The notes beneath the pieces were generated by a model, which was not told the origin of the DNA, did not search any database, and saw only the letters and a program-made list of their open reading frames with translations. The translations under genes were made by a program, and so were the position numbers. A stretch of 33,919 nucleotides of DNA from Acidimicrobiaceae bacterium (GTDB lineage: Bacteria > Actinomycetota > Acidimicrobiia > Acidimicrobiales > Acidimicrobiaceae): assembly GCA_013044475.1 (NCBI GenBank), contig JABEUM010000050.1:1-33919 (forward strand). The letters are read 5' to 3'. Numbering within the stretch: position 1 is the stretch's first letter; each line of letters opens with the position of its first letter. Of this stretch, positions 26,812-33,919 are shown in pieces.

Positions 26812-27773
26812 CCCGAGGATTTATATACGGCATCCTCCCGGTGCTGCAGCTACTTATGCTCGGTGCCACAGCACCGCTCGTATCCGGGCTAGCCAGGCAG
26901 ATTGGCGCAAAGCTTGAGGGTCGCCAAGGGGCCGGAGTGATGCAGCCCTATAGAGAACTCAGGAAGCTCTTTCAAAAAGAGACCCTGGAGCCGTCGACCA
27001 AAAGCGTATTCTTCACACTTGCACCGTATGTGCTCGCTTCATCCACCGCAGTGATAGCTATGGCTGGACCCTTTTTGGCTACCGAAAACTCCTTCAGCTC
27101 ATCCTCGGATCTACTAAGCGTCGTAGGCCTCCTCTTTCTGGGCAATATCGCAGTGGCATTGGCGGGACTCGACACTGGGACATCTTTCGGAGGAATGGGG
27201 GCTTCAAGAGAGTTGACGGTATCGTCGCTAGTCGAACCGACAATTCTGGTCGCCATATTCGCCCTCTCGATCCCGGCCCACTCGAGCAACTTGGGCGCTA
27301 TAGCCGCAAAATCGATCAGTAATCCGAACCTTATTTTCGCCCCTGGCTCGCTGCTGGCCCTCGCCGCTTTCGTAGTCGTCGTCTTGGCGGAGGCAAAAAG
27401 ATTCCCAGTAGATAATCCCTCCACTCATCTCGAGCTGACCATGATCCACGAGGCGATGCTCTTGGAGTACAGCGGTCCTCGTCTCGGAGTAATCGAATGG
27501 GCGTCGTCTTTACGGTTGACTATTCTTCTGGGCCTAGTTGCCAACCTGTTCTTCCCTATCGGTCTCTTTAGCACCGGTCAGAGTCCAATTCTTCTGCTCG
27601 TCTCTTGCTTGGTTTTCCTGGTAAAGGTCCTCGTACTCGGCTCAATCCTCTCCTTCGCCGAGGTGTTTATGGCAAAGCTGAGGCTCTTCCGAGTTCCCGA
27701 ACTACTGGCGAGTTCCTTCATCTTGGCGCTGCTGTCCGTGGTTACTTCCTACTTCTTCACGGCCACAAGGTAG
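26808..27773 (+). CDS. hyfC: HyfC/HycD/NuoH-like membrane subunit
   Basis: Membrane anchor that links the iron-sulfur arm to the ion-pumping subunits. The 321-residue protein has about eight helices and the conserved cytoplasmic loops KLEGRQGAGVMQPYRELRKL and RFPVDNPSTHLELTMIHEAM. The second is the signature of the HycD/HyfC branch, with acidic residues at the quinone-like cavity of NuoH relatives. Start is GTG at 26808 within the GTGA overlap with hyfB. Counterpart of hycD (Rv0084). Confidence 0.93.
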   Translation: MTRGFIYGILPVLQLLMLGATAPLVSGLARQIGAKLEGRQGAGVMQPYRELRKLFQKETLEPSTKSVFFTLAPYVLASSTAVIAMAGPFLATENSFSSSSDLLSVVGLLFLGNIAVALAGLDTGTSFGGMGASRELTVSSLVEPTILVAIFALSIPAHSSNLGAIAAKSISNPNLIFAPGSLLALAAFVVVVLAEAKRFPVDNPSTHLELTMIHEAMLLEYSGPRLGVIEWASSLRLTILLGLVANLFFPIGLFSTGQSPILLLVSCLVFLVKVLVLGSILSFAEVFMAKLRLFRVPELLASSFILALLSVVTSYFFTATR

Positions 27774-27778
27774 AACTG

Positions 27779-28435
27779 ATGACAAACTCCTCACTGATCG
27801 ACCTAGCAAGTGCGGCGCTTTTATTAAGCGGCGTATTCATCGCCAGCTATAACGACCTAGCAAAACAGGGCAGCCTTCTTAGACTGCAAGGAATAGCGCT
27901 CTCGACGCTCCCGTTCCTTATGGCTTTCGAGCACAACTCCTTGGATCTCTGGATCGCCGGTTTTCTAGTCCTTGGTGTCCGCGGTATAGTGCTACCCGGC
28001 CTCGTAAAATCAGCTGCCAAGCGTATTCCAGCCGAGAAAGAAAGATCCCACTCTCGGATATCCACTACGACCTCCCTGCTTATTTCGGGGGCATCTACGA
28101 TCGTCGCCTACTTAGGCACCATCCCCTTGAGCCACCTTGACTCGTCGAGTACCACCAAGGCGTCGTCTATCGGTCTCGCCCTAGTTCTCATCGGGGTGCA
28201 AATCCTCATCTTCAAAAGGATGGCGGTAGGTCAGATAGTCGGGTTCCTAGTACTTGACAACGGGATAGCCGCTTTTGGTTTCTTGGCAACTCTTGGCGTT
28301 CCGCTGCTACTCGAACTCGGAGGCAGCCTCGATCTACTCTTTGCGATCCTGATCATGGGGGCACTTACCAGCAGGATGATAGTGAAGTTTGGCACAACGG
28401 ACGTCGACGAACTCTCCGAATTAGGCGATCGATGA
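27779..28435 (+). CDS. hyfE: HyfE-like small membrane subunit
   Basis: A 218-residue, very hydrophobic protein with about six or seven helices, for example LASAALLLSGVFIASY, FLMAFEHNSLDLWIAGFLVLG and VGFLVLDNGIAAFGFLATLG. Its DNGIAAFG segment and its position between hyfC and hyfF match HyfE (HycP/Rv0085), which resembles NuoK fused to other helices. The track ORF starts at 27605 inside hyfC in another frame. The ATG at 27779 is the sensible start, with AGGTAG upstream and family-like length. It overlaps hyfF by 4 bases (ATGA). Confidence 0.87.
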   Translation: MTNSSLIDLASAALLLSGVFIASYNDLAKQGSLLRLQGIALSTLPFLMAFEHNSLDLWIAGFLVLGVRGIVLPGLVKSAAKRIPAEKERSHSRISTTTSLLISGASTIVAYLGTIPLSHLDSSSTTKASSIGLALVLIGVQILIFKRMAVGQIVGFLVLDNGIAAFGFLATLGVPLLLELGGSLDLLFAILIMGALTSRMIVKFGTTDVDELSELGDR

Positions 28436-29919
28436 ACCAACTACTAGTATCTACGGCACTTTTACTTCCGATAGTCGCGAGTCTCATTAGCTTTAGCGTC
28501 AAAAGAGCGAAGGTCTCAGAAGCGATATCGATCGCTACGAGCCTGGTACTGCTGGCGATATCGATACTCGCGATGACTTCGGTAGTCGACCCGAGCCGAG
28601 TTGTCATCGACGGACTTTTCAGGCTTGACCGACTCGCTCAGATAATGCTCCTGGTGATCGGGTCGGTATCTACCCTCGCCGGATGGGCAAGTATCAGCTT
28701 CTTAGACAGCCTGATACTGAATCACGAGTTTTCCCGAAACCCACAGGGTCCCCCACCCAACCGGCGTACCTACTGGGCACTGTTCAATATTTTTAGTTTC
28801 GCGATGGTCTTGGCCGTTCTTTCCAACAACCTAGGCATCACTTGGGTAGCGATTGAAACGACCACAATAGCCACCACTTTCCTCGTCGGATTCAAAAGGA
28901 CCCCGCTTTCGCTAGAGGCGGCTTGGAAATACGCGATGATCTGCTCCTTCGGCATTGCTATTGCCCTTTTGGGTGTAAGCATTGTCTACTTCGCAGCCGT
29001 CCATGGTGGACTCAGTGGTTCGCAAGCGCTACAGATCAATGTCCTGACTACCCACTTTCGCCTGCTAGACCATTCCGCCATGAGACTCGGAGTCGGCCTG
29101 ATGATCTTGGGGTTTGGCGCAAAGGCCGGCCTCGTACCTTTCCACAGCTGGCTTCCAGACGCCCACTCTCAGGCCCCCGCTCCGATCTCGGCTCTGATGT
29201 CAGGGGTGCTAATCTCGGTCGCCTTCTCGGTCATTTTGCGAGTGGTATCGATCTCCAACCTTGTACTAGGGAGTTCTTACGCTCATACCTACCTAGCAGT
29301 CATGGGACTCGCCTCGATGGCAGTCGCATCATTGTTGCTCATCAACCAGCGGGACTATAAAAGGATGCTGGCACAGTCTTCGATTGAACAGATAGGTTTT
29401 GTGGCGGTAGCGGCGTCTTTCGGCACCGAGTTAGCCATCGCCGCACTACTCCTCCACGTGGTAGTGCACGGCCTAGGAAAGAGCCTCGCATTCATCTCGG
29501 TCGGCAGGGTAGAGTCGGGATTTCATAGCACGGAAATTTCGAAGGTCAAGGGACTCCTTAAGAACTCTCCATCGGTCGGGTTCGGCCTGATTGTCGCGTT
29601 GTGCATCCTCATTGGGCTTCCACCGTTCGGTCTATTTTGGTCCGAGACCGCTATCATCACCTCGGCTTCTGGAACGCACTTTGTACTGGTTTCGGCCGGA
29701 GCTATAGCTTTCATCCTGATCAGTTCGGTCGCTTTGGCTCGGTCGGTGCTAAAAATGACCCTCGGCCTAGGGGATTCCGGTTCAGCGATAGCCGTATCTA
29801 GGGGTTTTCTCCCGATAGCAGGTACAGCATTTTTGGCTTCGGTTCTCTTGGGAATCTTGGCCTCACCGACAAACGGTCTACTAATACGGGCTGCCCACTC
29901 AATCGTCGGGATCGGATAA
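28432..29919 (+). CDS. hyfF: HyfF/NuoN-like proton-channel membrane subunit
   Basis: Second antiporter-like subunit of the complex, 495 residues with about 14 helices. Diagnostic segments are LGITWVAIETTTIATTFLVG (the Glu-bearing helix in the HyfF form), LGFGAKAGLVPFHSWLPDAHSQAP (the Lys helix) and HVVVHGLGKSLAFISVG. Two such subunits in one complex, HyfB and HyfF, imply more than one ion path. Counterpart of hycQ (Rv0086). Start overlaps hyfE (ATGA). Confidence 0.92.
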   Translation: MNQLLVSTALLLPIVASLISFSVKRAKVSEAISIATSLVLLAISILAMTSVVDPSRVVIDGLFRLDRLAQIMLLVIGSVSTLAGWASISFLDSLILNHEFSRNPQGPPPNRRTYWALFNIFSFAMVLAVLSNNLGITWVAIETTTIATTFLVGFKRTPLSLEAAWKYAMICSFGIAIALLGVSIVYFAAVHGGLSGSQALQINVLTTHFRLLDHSAMRLGVGLMILGFGAKAGLVPFHSWLPDAHSQAPAPISALMSGVLISVAFSVILRVVSISNLVLGSSYAHTYLAVMGLASMAVASLLLINQRDYKRMLAQSSIEQIGFVAVAASFGTELAIAALLLHVVVHGLGKSLAFISVGRVESGFHSTEISKVKGLLKNSPSVGFGLIVALCILIGLPPFGLFWSETAIITSASGTHFVLVSAGAIAFILISSVALARSVLKMTLGLGDSGSAIAVSRGFLPIAGTAFLASVLLGILASPTNGLLIRAAHSIVGIG

Positions 29920-29929
29920 GGAGAGCCAG

Positions 29930-31411
29930 ATGAACGTGACCCCGACATTATCTCAGACCGAGGTCTATCTTTCGATAAAGAGGTCCCTCGAAGATGGGGA
30001 CCGGCTGGCTTCGATCTTCGCCACGGACGATGTTGAAAACGGCCTTCTCAGGGTAATTTACCTGACCGTAAGCCCGGCTAGCGGCCGCATTACTCGGGCG
30101 ATGACCACAATTGACCGCTACAAACCTAAATTGGCTTCGCTAGCTGCCCTAGACTTCTCGGCGGGCCGCTTCGAACGAGAGATGGCCGACCTTTTTGGTG
30201 TCGAACTCATCGGCCACCCTCAGCCTATGAGGCTGGTCAAGCACGCTCACTGGCCCGAGGAGTACTACCCGCTTCGAAAAGACGCACCAAAGAAGGTCGA
30301 TTTTCCACCTACCAGCGGCGGCTATCCATTCGTCGAGGTAAAGGGCGACTCCGTCTACGAGATACCGGTCGGTCCGATACACGCGGGGATGATTGAACCG
30401 GGCCACTTTAGATTCTCTGCCGTAGGTGAATCTATCCTCAAAATGAAGGCGAGGCTATGGTTTGTCCATAGGGGGATAGAGAAGCTGATGGAGAATCAAC
30501 CCCTCAACGAAGCGATCACCCTCGCCGAGAAGATTTCCGGAGACACCTCCGCCGGGCACTCCGTCGCCTTGGCCAGGGCAATCGAAGACGCTCTTGGAGT
30601 AATAGTCGACCCAGAAATAGAAGAACTACGGATCTGCCTAGTCGAGCTAGAGGCCGCGTACAACCACATAAACGACGTAGGGGCCATTGCGAATGACGTT
30701 GGACTTGGGATCATAAACGCCCACGCACTGAATATCAAAGAGGCTCTACTAAGAATCAACAAGGAGTCGACCGGCACCAGGCTGCTAAGGGGAACGACCA
30801 AGGTCTCAGAAACAAAGTTCAATTCATTGCCAGACCCAGAAAAACTGGGTCGAATTGAAACGGACCTAGAGGAACTGGTAGAGATTCTCTTTTCCTCCTC
30901 GGTAGCGATGGATAGGTTCGTCGGAGCAGGATACCTTTCGAACCGAGACGCATTGAGGATGGGATGTACCGGTTACGTAGCCATGGCCAGCGGGATCAAG
31001 GACGACCTCCGAGACTGCCAGTACCCTACCTGGGCCAGACCTTCTCACGGTGTTGCCGCAGACGGTGATGTCCTAGCCAGGTTGAACCTGCGCATCGAGG
31101 GGGCAAAACAGGCCCTTGAGATAGTCCGCAATATTTCATCACGTATTGCCATAAAGCAACACACGCAGACCAGTATCCCGCTGCCCGACCCCCATGATGA
31201 GAAAATTGGTGTATCCGCTCTGCAGGGATGGCGAGGGCGAATCGTCCATAGCGTCATCGTCAAAGACCATCGAATCTTAAGGGCTAAGATCGTCGATCCC
31301 TCATTCATGAATTGGCCCGCTTTGGCCGTTGCCTTAGAGGGTTCTATTGTCGCTGACTTTCCACTCGTCAATAAGAGCTTCAACCTCTCTTATGCGGGAA
31401 ACGATCTCTAG
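29930..31411 (+). CDS. HyfG/HycE-like NuoCD-type large subunit lacking all NiFe ligands
   Basis: A 493-residue peripheral subunit. The N-terminal ~125 residues resemble the 30 kDa NuoC domain (FEREMADLFGVELIGHP, EYYPLRKDAP). The rest is the hydrogenase-large-subunit/NuoD fold (GPIHAGMIEPGHFRFSAVGE). In active group 4 hydrogenases two CxxC motifs hold NiFe. Here the first site reads EKISGDTSAGH (about 200-210) and the last reads SFNLSYAGNDL at the C-terminus, so all four cysteines are absent; only three cysteines exist in the whole protein. It therefore cannot make a NiFe centre. No C-terminal extension for protease maturation is present. AAGGAG precedes the ATG. Counterpart of Rv0087 by order and size. 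Last gene of the operon. Confidence 0.9.
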   Translation: MNVTPTLSQTEVYLSIKRSLEDGDRLASIFATDDVENGLLRVIYLTVSPASGRITRAMTTIDRYKPKLASLAALDFSAGRFEREMADLFGVELIGHPQPMRLVKHAHWPEEYYPLRKDAPKKVDFPPTSGGYPFVEVKGDSVYEIPVGPIHAGMIEPGHFRFSAVGESILKMKARLWFVHRGIEKLMENQPLNEAITLAEKISGDTSAGHSVALARAIEDALGVIVDPEIEELRICLVELEAAYNHINDVGAIANDVGLGIINAHALNIKEALLRINKESTGTRLLRGTTKVSETKFNSLPDPEKLGRIETDLEELVEILFSSSVAMDRFVGAGYLSNRDALRMGCTGYVAMASGIKDDLRDCQYPTWARPSHGVAADGDVLARLNLRIEGAKQALEIVRNISSRIAIKQHTQTSIPLPDPHDEKIGVSALQGWRGRIVHSVIVKDHRILRAKIVDPSFMNWPALAVALEGSIVADFPLVNKSFNLSYAGNDL

Positions 31412-31488
31412 CTAGCCGCTTAGCGATGCTCCAAGTGCACTGCCAGCCCAATTAGTGTCACCAAATGGTCAATATGTCTCGTTTCTTA

Positions 31489-31502
31489 ATGCAACTTTGC
31501 AA
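31489..31502. promoter_or_regulatory. Operator-like repeat ATGCAACTTTGCAA upstream of amt
   Basis: Contains the inverted repeat TGCAA-CT-TTGCA and differs by one base from the string at 23802-23815 upstream of the ArsR/Ehr operon. It lies 128 bases before the amt start. The flanking TTAATGCAA is also shared with the palindrome region there. It may be a second target of the ArsR-family protein, or a nitrogen regulator site. Confidence 0.4.
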
Positions 31503-31630
31503 AATTAACCGCCCCTCCAAGTGGTAGTTATTCTGCTCGTAACATTTGCGTCAAAGACCGGAAACAGAAGCTATTTAGCCTCGATTGCACCGAGGGTGTA
31601 AATCATCCGAGGATCGTAAAGGAGGCAACA

Positions 31631-33058
31631 TTGGTACCGTATCCGTCCTGGCTTCACGCTGGCGATAACGCGTGGCAGTTGACGGCGGCGACCCTAGTTG
31701 GACTGATGAGCGTCCCCGGGCTGGCGGTGCTCTACGGAGGAATCGTCCAGAAGAAGTGGGCTGTCAACACCATGCTGATGGCTTTTTCTGCGTTCAGTTC
31801 GGTTCTGATTGTATGGGTCCTGTGGGCGTTCAACATGGGTTTTGGAACACCGATTCACCTAGGACCTGGCATACTGGGTGGCCTAGTCGGCTCACCTCAC
31901 TCCGTACTAGGCCATGTGGGCGAACAGTCGCAAGCCAATATTCCGCTACTAAGTGGAATAGGGTTAATGCCCAAGTTTCGTTTCCCGCAGTCGTCGCTAG
32001 TCTACTTTCAGTTCGTTTTCGCCGGCATAACCCCGCTGTTATTCCTAGGCTCCGTCCTCGGGAGGATGAACTTCAGGGCATGGATGGTCTTCGTACCACT
32101 ATGGACCACTTTCGTCTACTCGGTAAACGCCATGCTCGTTTGGGGCGGCGGTTACTGGGCTGCTAAAGGTGCAGTCGATTATTCCGGTGGATACGTGATT
32201 CACCTTGCGGCCGGCGTATCTGGCTTCGTCGCTGCAGCAGTGGTAGGTCCACGACTCAAACGAGACCGAGAAAACATGGCCCCCAACAACTTGCTCCTCG
32301 TGGCGGTTGGAGCAGGAATTCTCTGGATGGGTTGGAACGGGTTCAATGGTGGAGACCCATACTTCGCAAGTGCTGACGCATCGGCTGCGGTCCTCAACAC
32401 CAACCTGGCGACTGCGGCGTCCCTGCTGACTTGGCTCTTCATGGACATGAGCATGCACACCAAAAAGCCCACCTTTTTGGGAGCCGTCAATGGAATGATC
32501 GTCGGCCTAGTGACCATCACCCCTGCGGCTGGTTATGTAAACGGATGGGGAGCCCTAACTATGGGAATCGTCGCCTCGTTCGTGGTCTGGTTCTCATTCA
32601 ACAAGCTCTCCACCAAGTGGATCTTCGCCAAGGTCGATGATGCTTTAGGCGTAGTTCACACCCACGGATTAGCCGGACTGATGGGTGGATTGATGGTCGG
32701 TCTGTTCGCCGATCCGAAGATGATCGTCTACTTGGGTCTCGGAAAGACTTCAAACGTGTCGGTCGCAGGCCTATTCTACGGCCACCCCTGGCAGGTGATG
32801 ATCCAGCTCTTTGCGGCATTGACGATCATCGTCTGGGACGCCACGGTAACCTTCCTGCTGCTCAAGCTAATTGGCTTGGTGATTCCGCTCAGGATGCCCG
32901 ATGACGTTCTCGAAATCGGTGACCTTGCGATCCACTCCGAACAGCTCGAGCCGTCCGAGTCTGCAAGGAGGCTCGTCACCTACGCTGAGTATGCCGACGA
33001 TCGTGAGCCGACTCAGACCAGGATCGACCCAGGGGTAAAACGGGTACCGCTGGAATAG
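31631..33058 (+). CDS. amt: Ammonium transporter, Amt family
   Basis: Integral membrane channel that moves ammonia/ammonium into the cell. The 475-residue protein has about eleven helices, the family segment YSGGYVIHLAAGVSGFVAA and the twin pore histidines, one in VIHLAAG and one in DALGVVHTHGLAGLMGG. Gate-region residues are in FQFVFAGITPLLFLGSVLGR. The start is TTG at 31631, six bases after AAAGGAGG, an unusual start codon with a very strong site. The cytoplasmic tail (about the last 70 residues) is charged. Amt is usually next to the PII gene glnK/glnB, but none follows here. It is preceded by a 219-base region with an operator-like repeat and followed by a terminator. Confidence 0.96.
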   Translation: MVPYPSWLHAGDNAWQLTAATLVGLMSVPGLAVLYGGIVQKKWAVNTMLMAFSAFSSVLIVWVLWAFNMGFGTPIHLGPGILGGLVGSPHSVLGHVGEQSQANIPLLSGIGLMPKFRFPQSSLVYFQFVFAGITPLLFLGSVLGRMNFRAWMVFVPLWTTFVYSVNAMLVWGGGYWAAKGAVDYSGGYVIHLAAGVSGFVAAAVVGPRLKRDRENMAPNNLLLVAVGAGILWMGWNGFNGGDPYFASADASAAVLNTNLATAASLLTWLFMDMSMHTKKPTFLGAVNGMIVGLVTITPAAGYVNGWGALTMGIVASFVVWFSFNKLSTKWIFAKVDDALGVVHTHGLAGLMGGLMVGLFADPKMIVYLGLGKTSNVSVAGLFYGHPWQVMIQLFAALTIIVWDATVTFLLLKLIGLVIPLRMPDDVLEIGDLAIHSEQLEPSESARRLVTYAEYADDREPTQTRIDPGVKRVPLE

Positions 33059-33080
33059 TTCTCCCCTCACAAGCACCAAA

Positions 33081-33145
33081 AAGAGGTGCCCTTCCCCTTG
33101 ACGCCGTTGTGGCCGGCGAATAGGAGGAGGGCACCTCTTCTTTTA
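33081..33145 (+). terminator. Terminator after amt, long-arm hairpin
   Basis: AAGAGGTGCCCT (33081-33092) pairs exactly with AGGGCACCTCTT (33128-33139), and CTTTTA follows. The 35-base loop holds an inner CGCCG/CGGCG hairpin. The outer stem of 12 pairs and the T-rich tail, 22 bases after the amt stop, support intrinsic termination. Confidence 0.85.
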
Positions 33146-33919
33146 GCCCATGTATTAGGCGACTCATTCGCCTGACTAAGACGACTAACGACATGCATGT
33201 TGACTTGTCCAGCGAGATTCTCAAAATTATTGGGAAGGAGGGCATACCAGAAATCCACTACCTTCGATAAACCAGAAGGCCCACCATGCGGCATCAAGAT
33301 CGTCACCGTTGACAAAAGGACGCACCGAGGCATTCGTGCATTCCGAAGGGAAGACACAAGATGTCGGCATACCAAGGTGACGATTGAATACTGGGACAAG
33401 ACCTGCAAAACCAATCGATCTCCCAGCAAACTACATGCGCTAGAGAAGAAACACGGGGAGGCTGGCAACATCGCTAAGGCTGACCGCATCAGACACAACG
33501 ACTGCGCCAGCAAGACGATCTGCGCCCATAAAACTAGGCTCAAAAGAGGGACCCGCTATATCTTCAGTGGATCTTTTGGCCATTCGGCCTCAAACGGCTC
33601 ACCGGTCATCGTCCAACCGCTAGGAACCTTCTCGCTGGCATCATCGCAGGGTTGCAACAATACACTGACAGACTCTACCGAGGCAGATATTGCTCAAAAT
33701 CCCGCCAACAATACTTTGGAGGTTGGTTTGCCATCATGAGAGATAGCCATGCCTCCGGTGAGATCAGAGGCACCCAGCGCCTGTACCTTTGTGCGCATAA
33801 TGACAATCATGCGCACACCGCATCAATAGCATCACTGAGCTTTGTTAGCAGCCGAACTGCGCAGTGGACAGTCATCACCGGTACCCAAATAGCATAAAAC
33901 GCAGGGAGTCCTTTTGGAG
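33146..33919. other. Window tail with no convincing gene
   Basis: The track offers a plus-strand ORF of 180 codons (33197-33739) and a minus-strand one of 158 codons (33067-33543) that runs into the amt terminator. Neither has a ribosome binding site, a recognisable domain or a family-like composition. The plus ORF is rich in Cys, His, Lys and Thr with no ordered motif. I regard both as chance or decayed sequence. Nothing resembles tRNA or rRNA. Confidence 0.5.
33790..33817. repeat. Inverted repeat TGTGCGCAT / ATGCGCACA
   Basis: A perfect 9-base inverted repeat with an 11-base or shorter loop (10 bases, AATGACAATC). It has no T-tract and no recognised neighbour gene inside the window. It could be a small hairpin RNA element or an operator for a gene beyond the right end. 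Confidence 0.4.

Noticed and set aside
27605-27778. Upstream extension of hyfE from the ORF track
   Set aside because: It lies inside hyfC in another frame. The ATG at 27779 gives family length.
24323-31411. Active NiFe hydrogenase or formate hydrogenlyase
   Set aside because: The large subunit has no CxxC motif at either NiFe site, no maturation tail, and no hyp or formate dehydrogenase genes are present.
33197-33739. 180-codon hypothetical gene
   Set aside because: No ribosome binding site, no domain and an unusual composition, so it is treated as unsupported.

Overview
The window looks like chromosomal DNA from an actinobacterium of moderate G+C (a little over half by eye), plausibly an acidimicrobial lineage. 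The main evidence is gene order. The minus-strand run pyrR-pyrB-pyrC-carA-carB-pyrD-pyrF-mihF-gmk-rpoZ-coaBC-metK-priA-(PPOX)-def-fmt is the conserved actinobacterial pyrimidine/housekeeping cluster. The actinobacterial-type integration host factor (mIHF) and a helicase-motif-free PriA also fit. The lineage is an inference, not a database result.

Region 1 (1-17140, minus strand) is a dense anabolic block. It covers de novo pyrimidine synthesis (PyrR, PyrB, PyrC, CarA, CarB, PyrD, PyrF), a nucleoid protein (mIHF), guanylate kinase, RNA polymerase omega, coenzyme A synthesis (CoaBC), S-adenosylmethionine synthetase, PriA, an FMN-binding PPOX-family protein, peptide deformylase and the start of methionyl-tRNA formyltransferase. 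Many junctions overlap by 4-14 bases. A near-perfect PyrR-binding RNA hairpin lies just upstream of the pyrR ribosome binding site, so pyr control is probably translational repression by PyrR.

Region 2 (17258-19650) holds a divergent LytR-CpsA-Psr cell-wall ligase, then about 800 bases with no recognisable gene, closed by a strong terminator hairpin.

Region 3 (19580-31411) is the most interesting part. Two divergent transcription units share a roughly 480-base regulatory region with large hairpins and a palindromic operator-like site. Leftward run a nine-helix NapH/NosR-like membrane iron-sulfur protein and a three-part fusion of 2[4Fe-4S] ferredoxin, GltD/NfnB-like FAD-NAD(P) oxidoreductase and flavodoxin. 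Rightward run a cysteine-free ArsR-family regulator and six overlapping genes for a membrane complex related to hydrogenase-4 and complex I. Gene order and sizes match, from memory, the Mycobacterium tuberculosis Rv0081-Rv0087 locus. The large subunit has lost all four NiFe-binding cysteines, so this is an Ehr-type (energy-converting-hydrogenase-related) complex and not a hydrogenase. Together the two units could form a low-potential electron-transfer module tied to ion pumping and NAD(P)H. That link is inference.

Region 4 (31412-33919) has an Amt ammonium transporter with a long terminator. Its upstream region repeats a motif found in front of the ArsR/Ehr operon. The last approximately 770 bases have no convincing gene.
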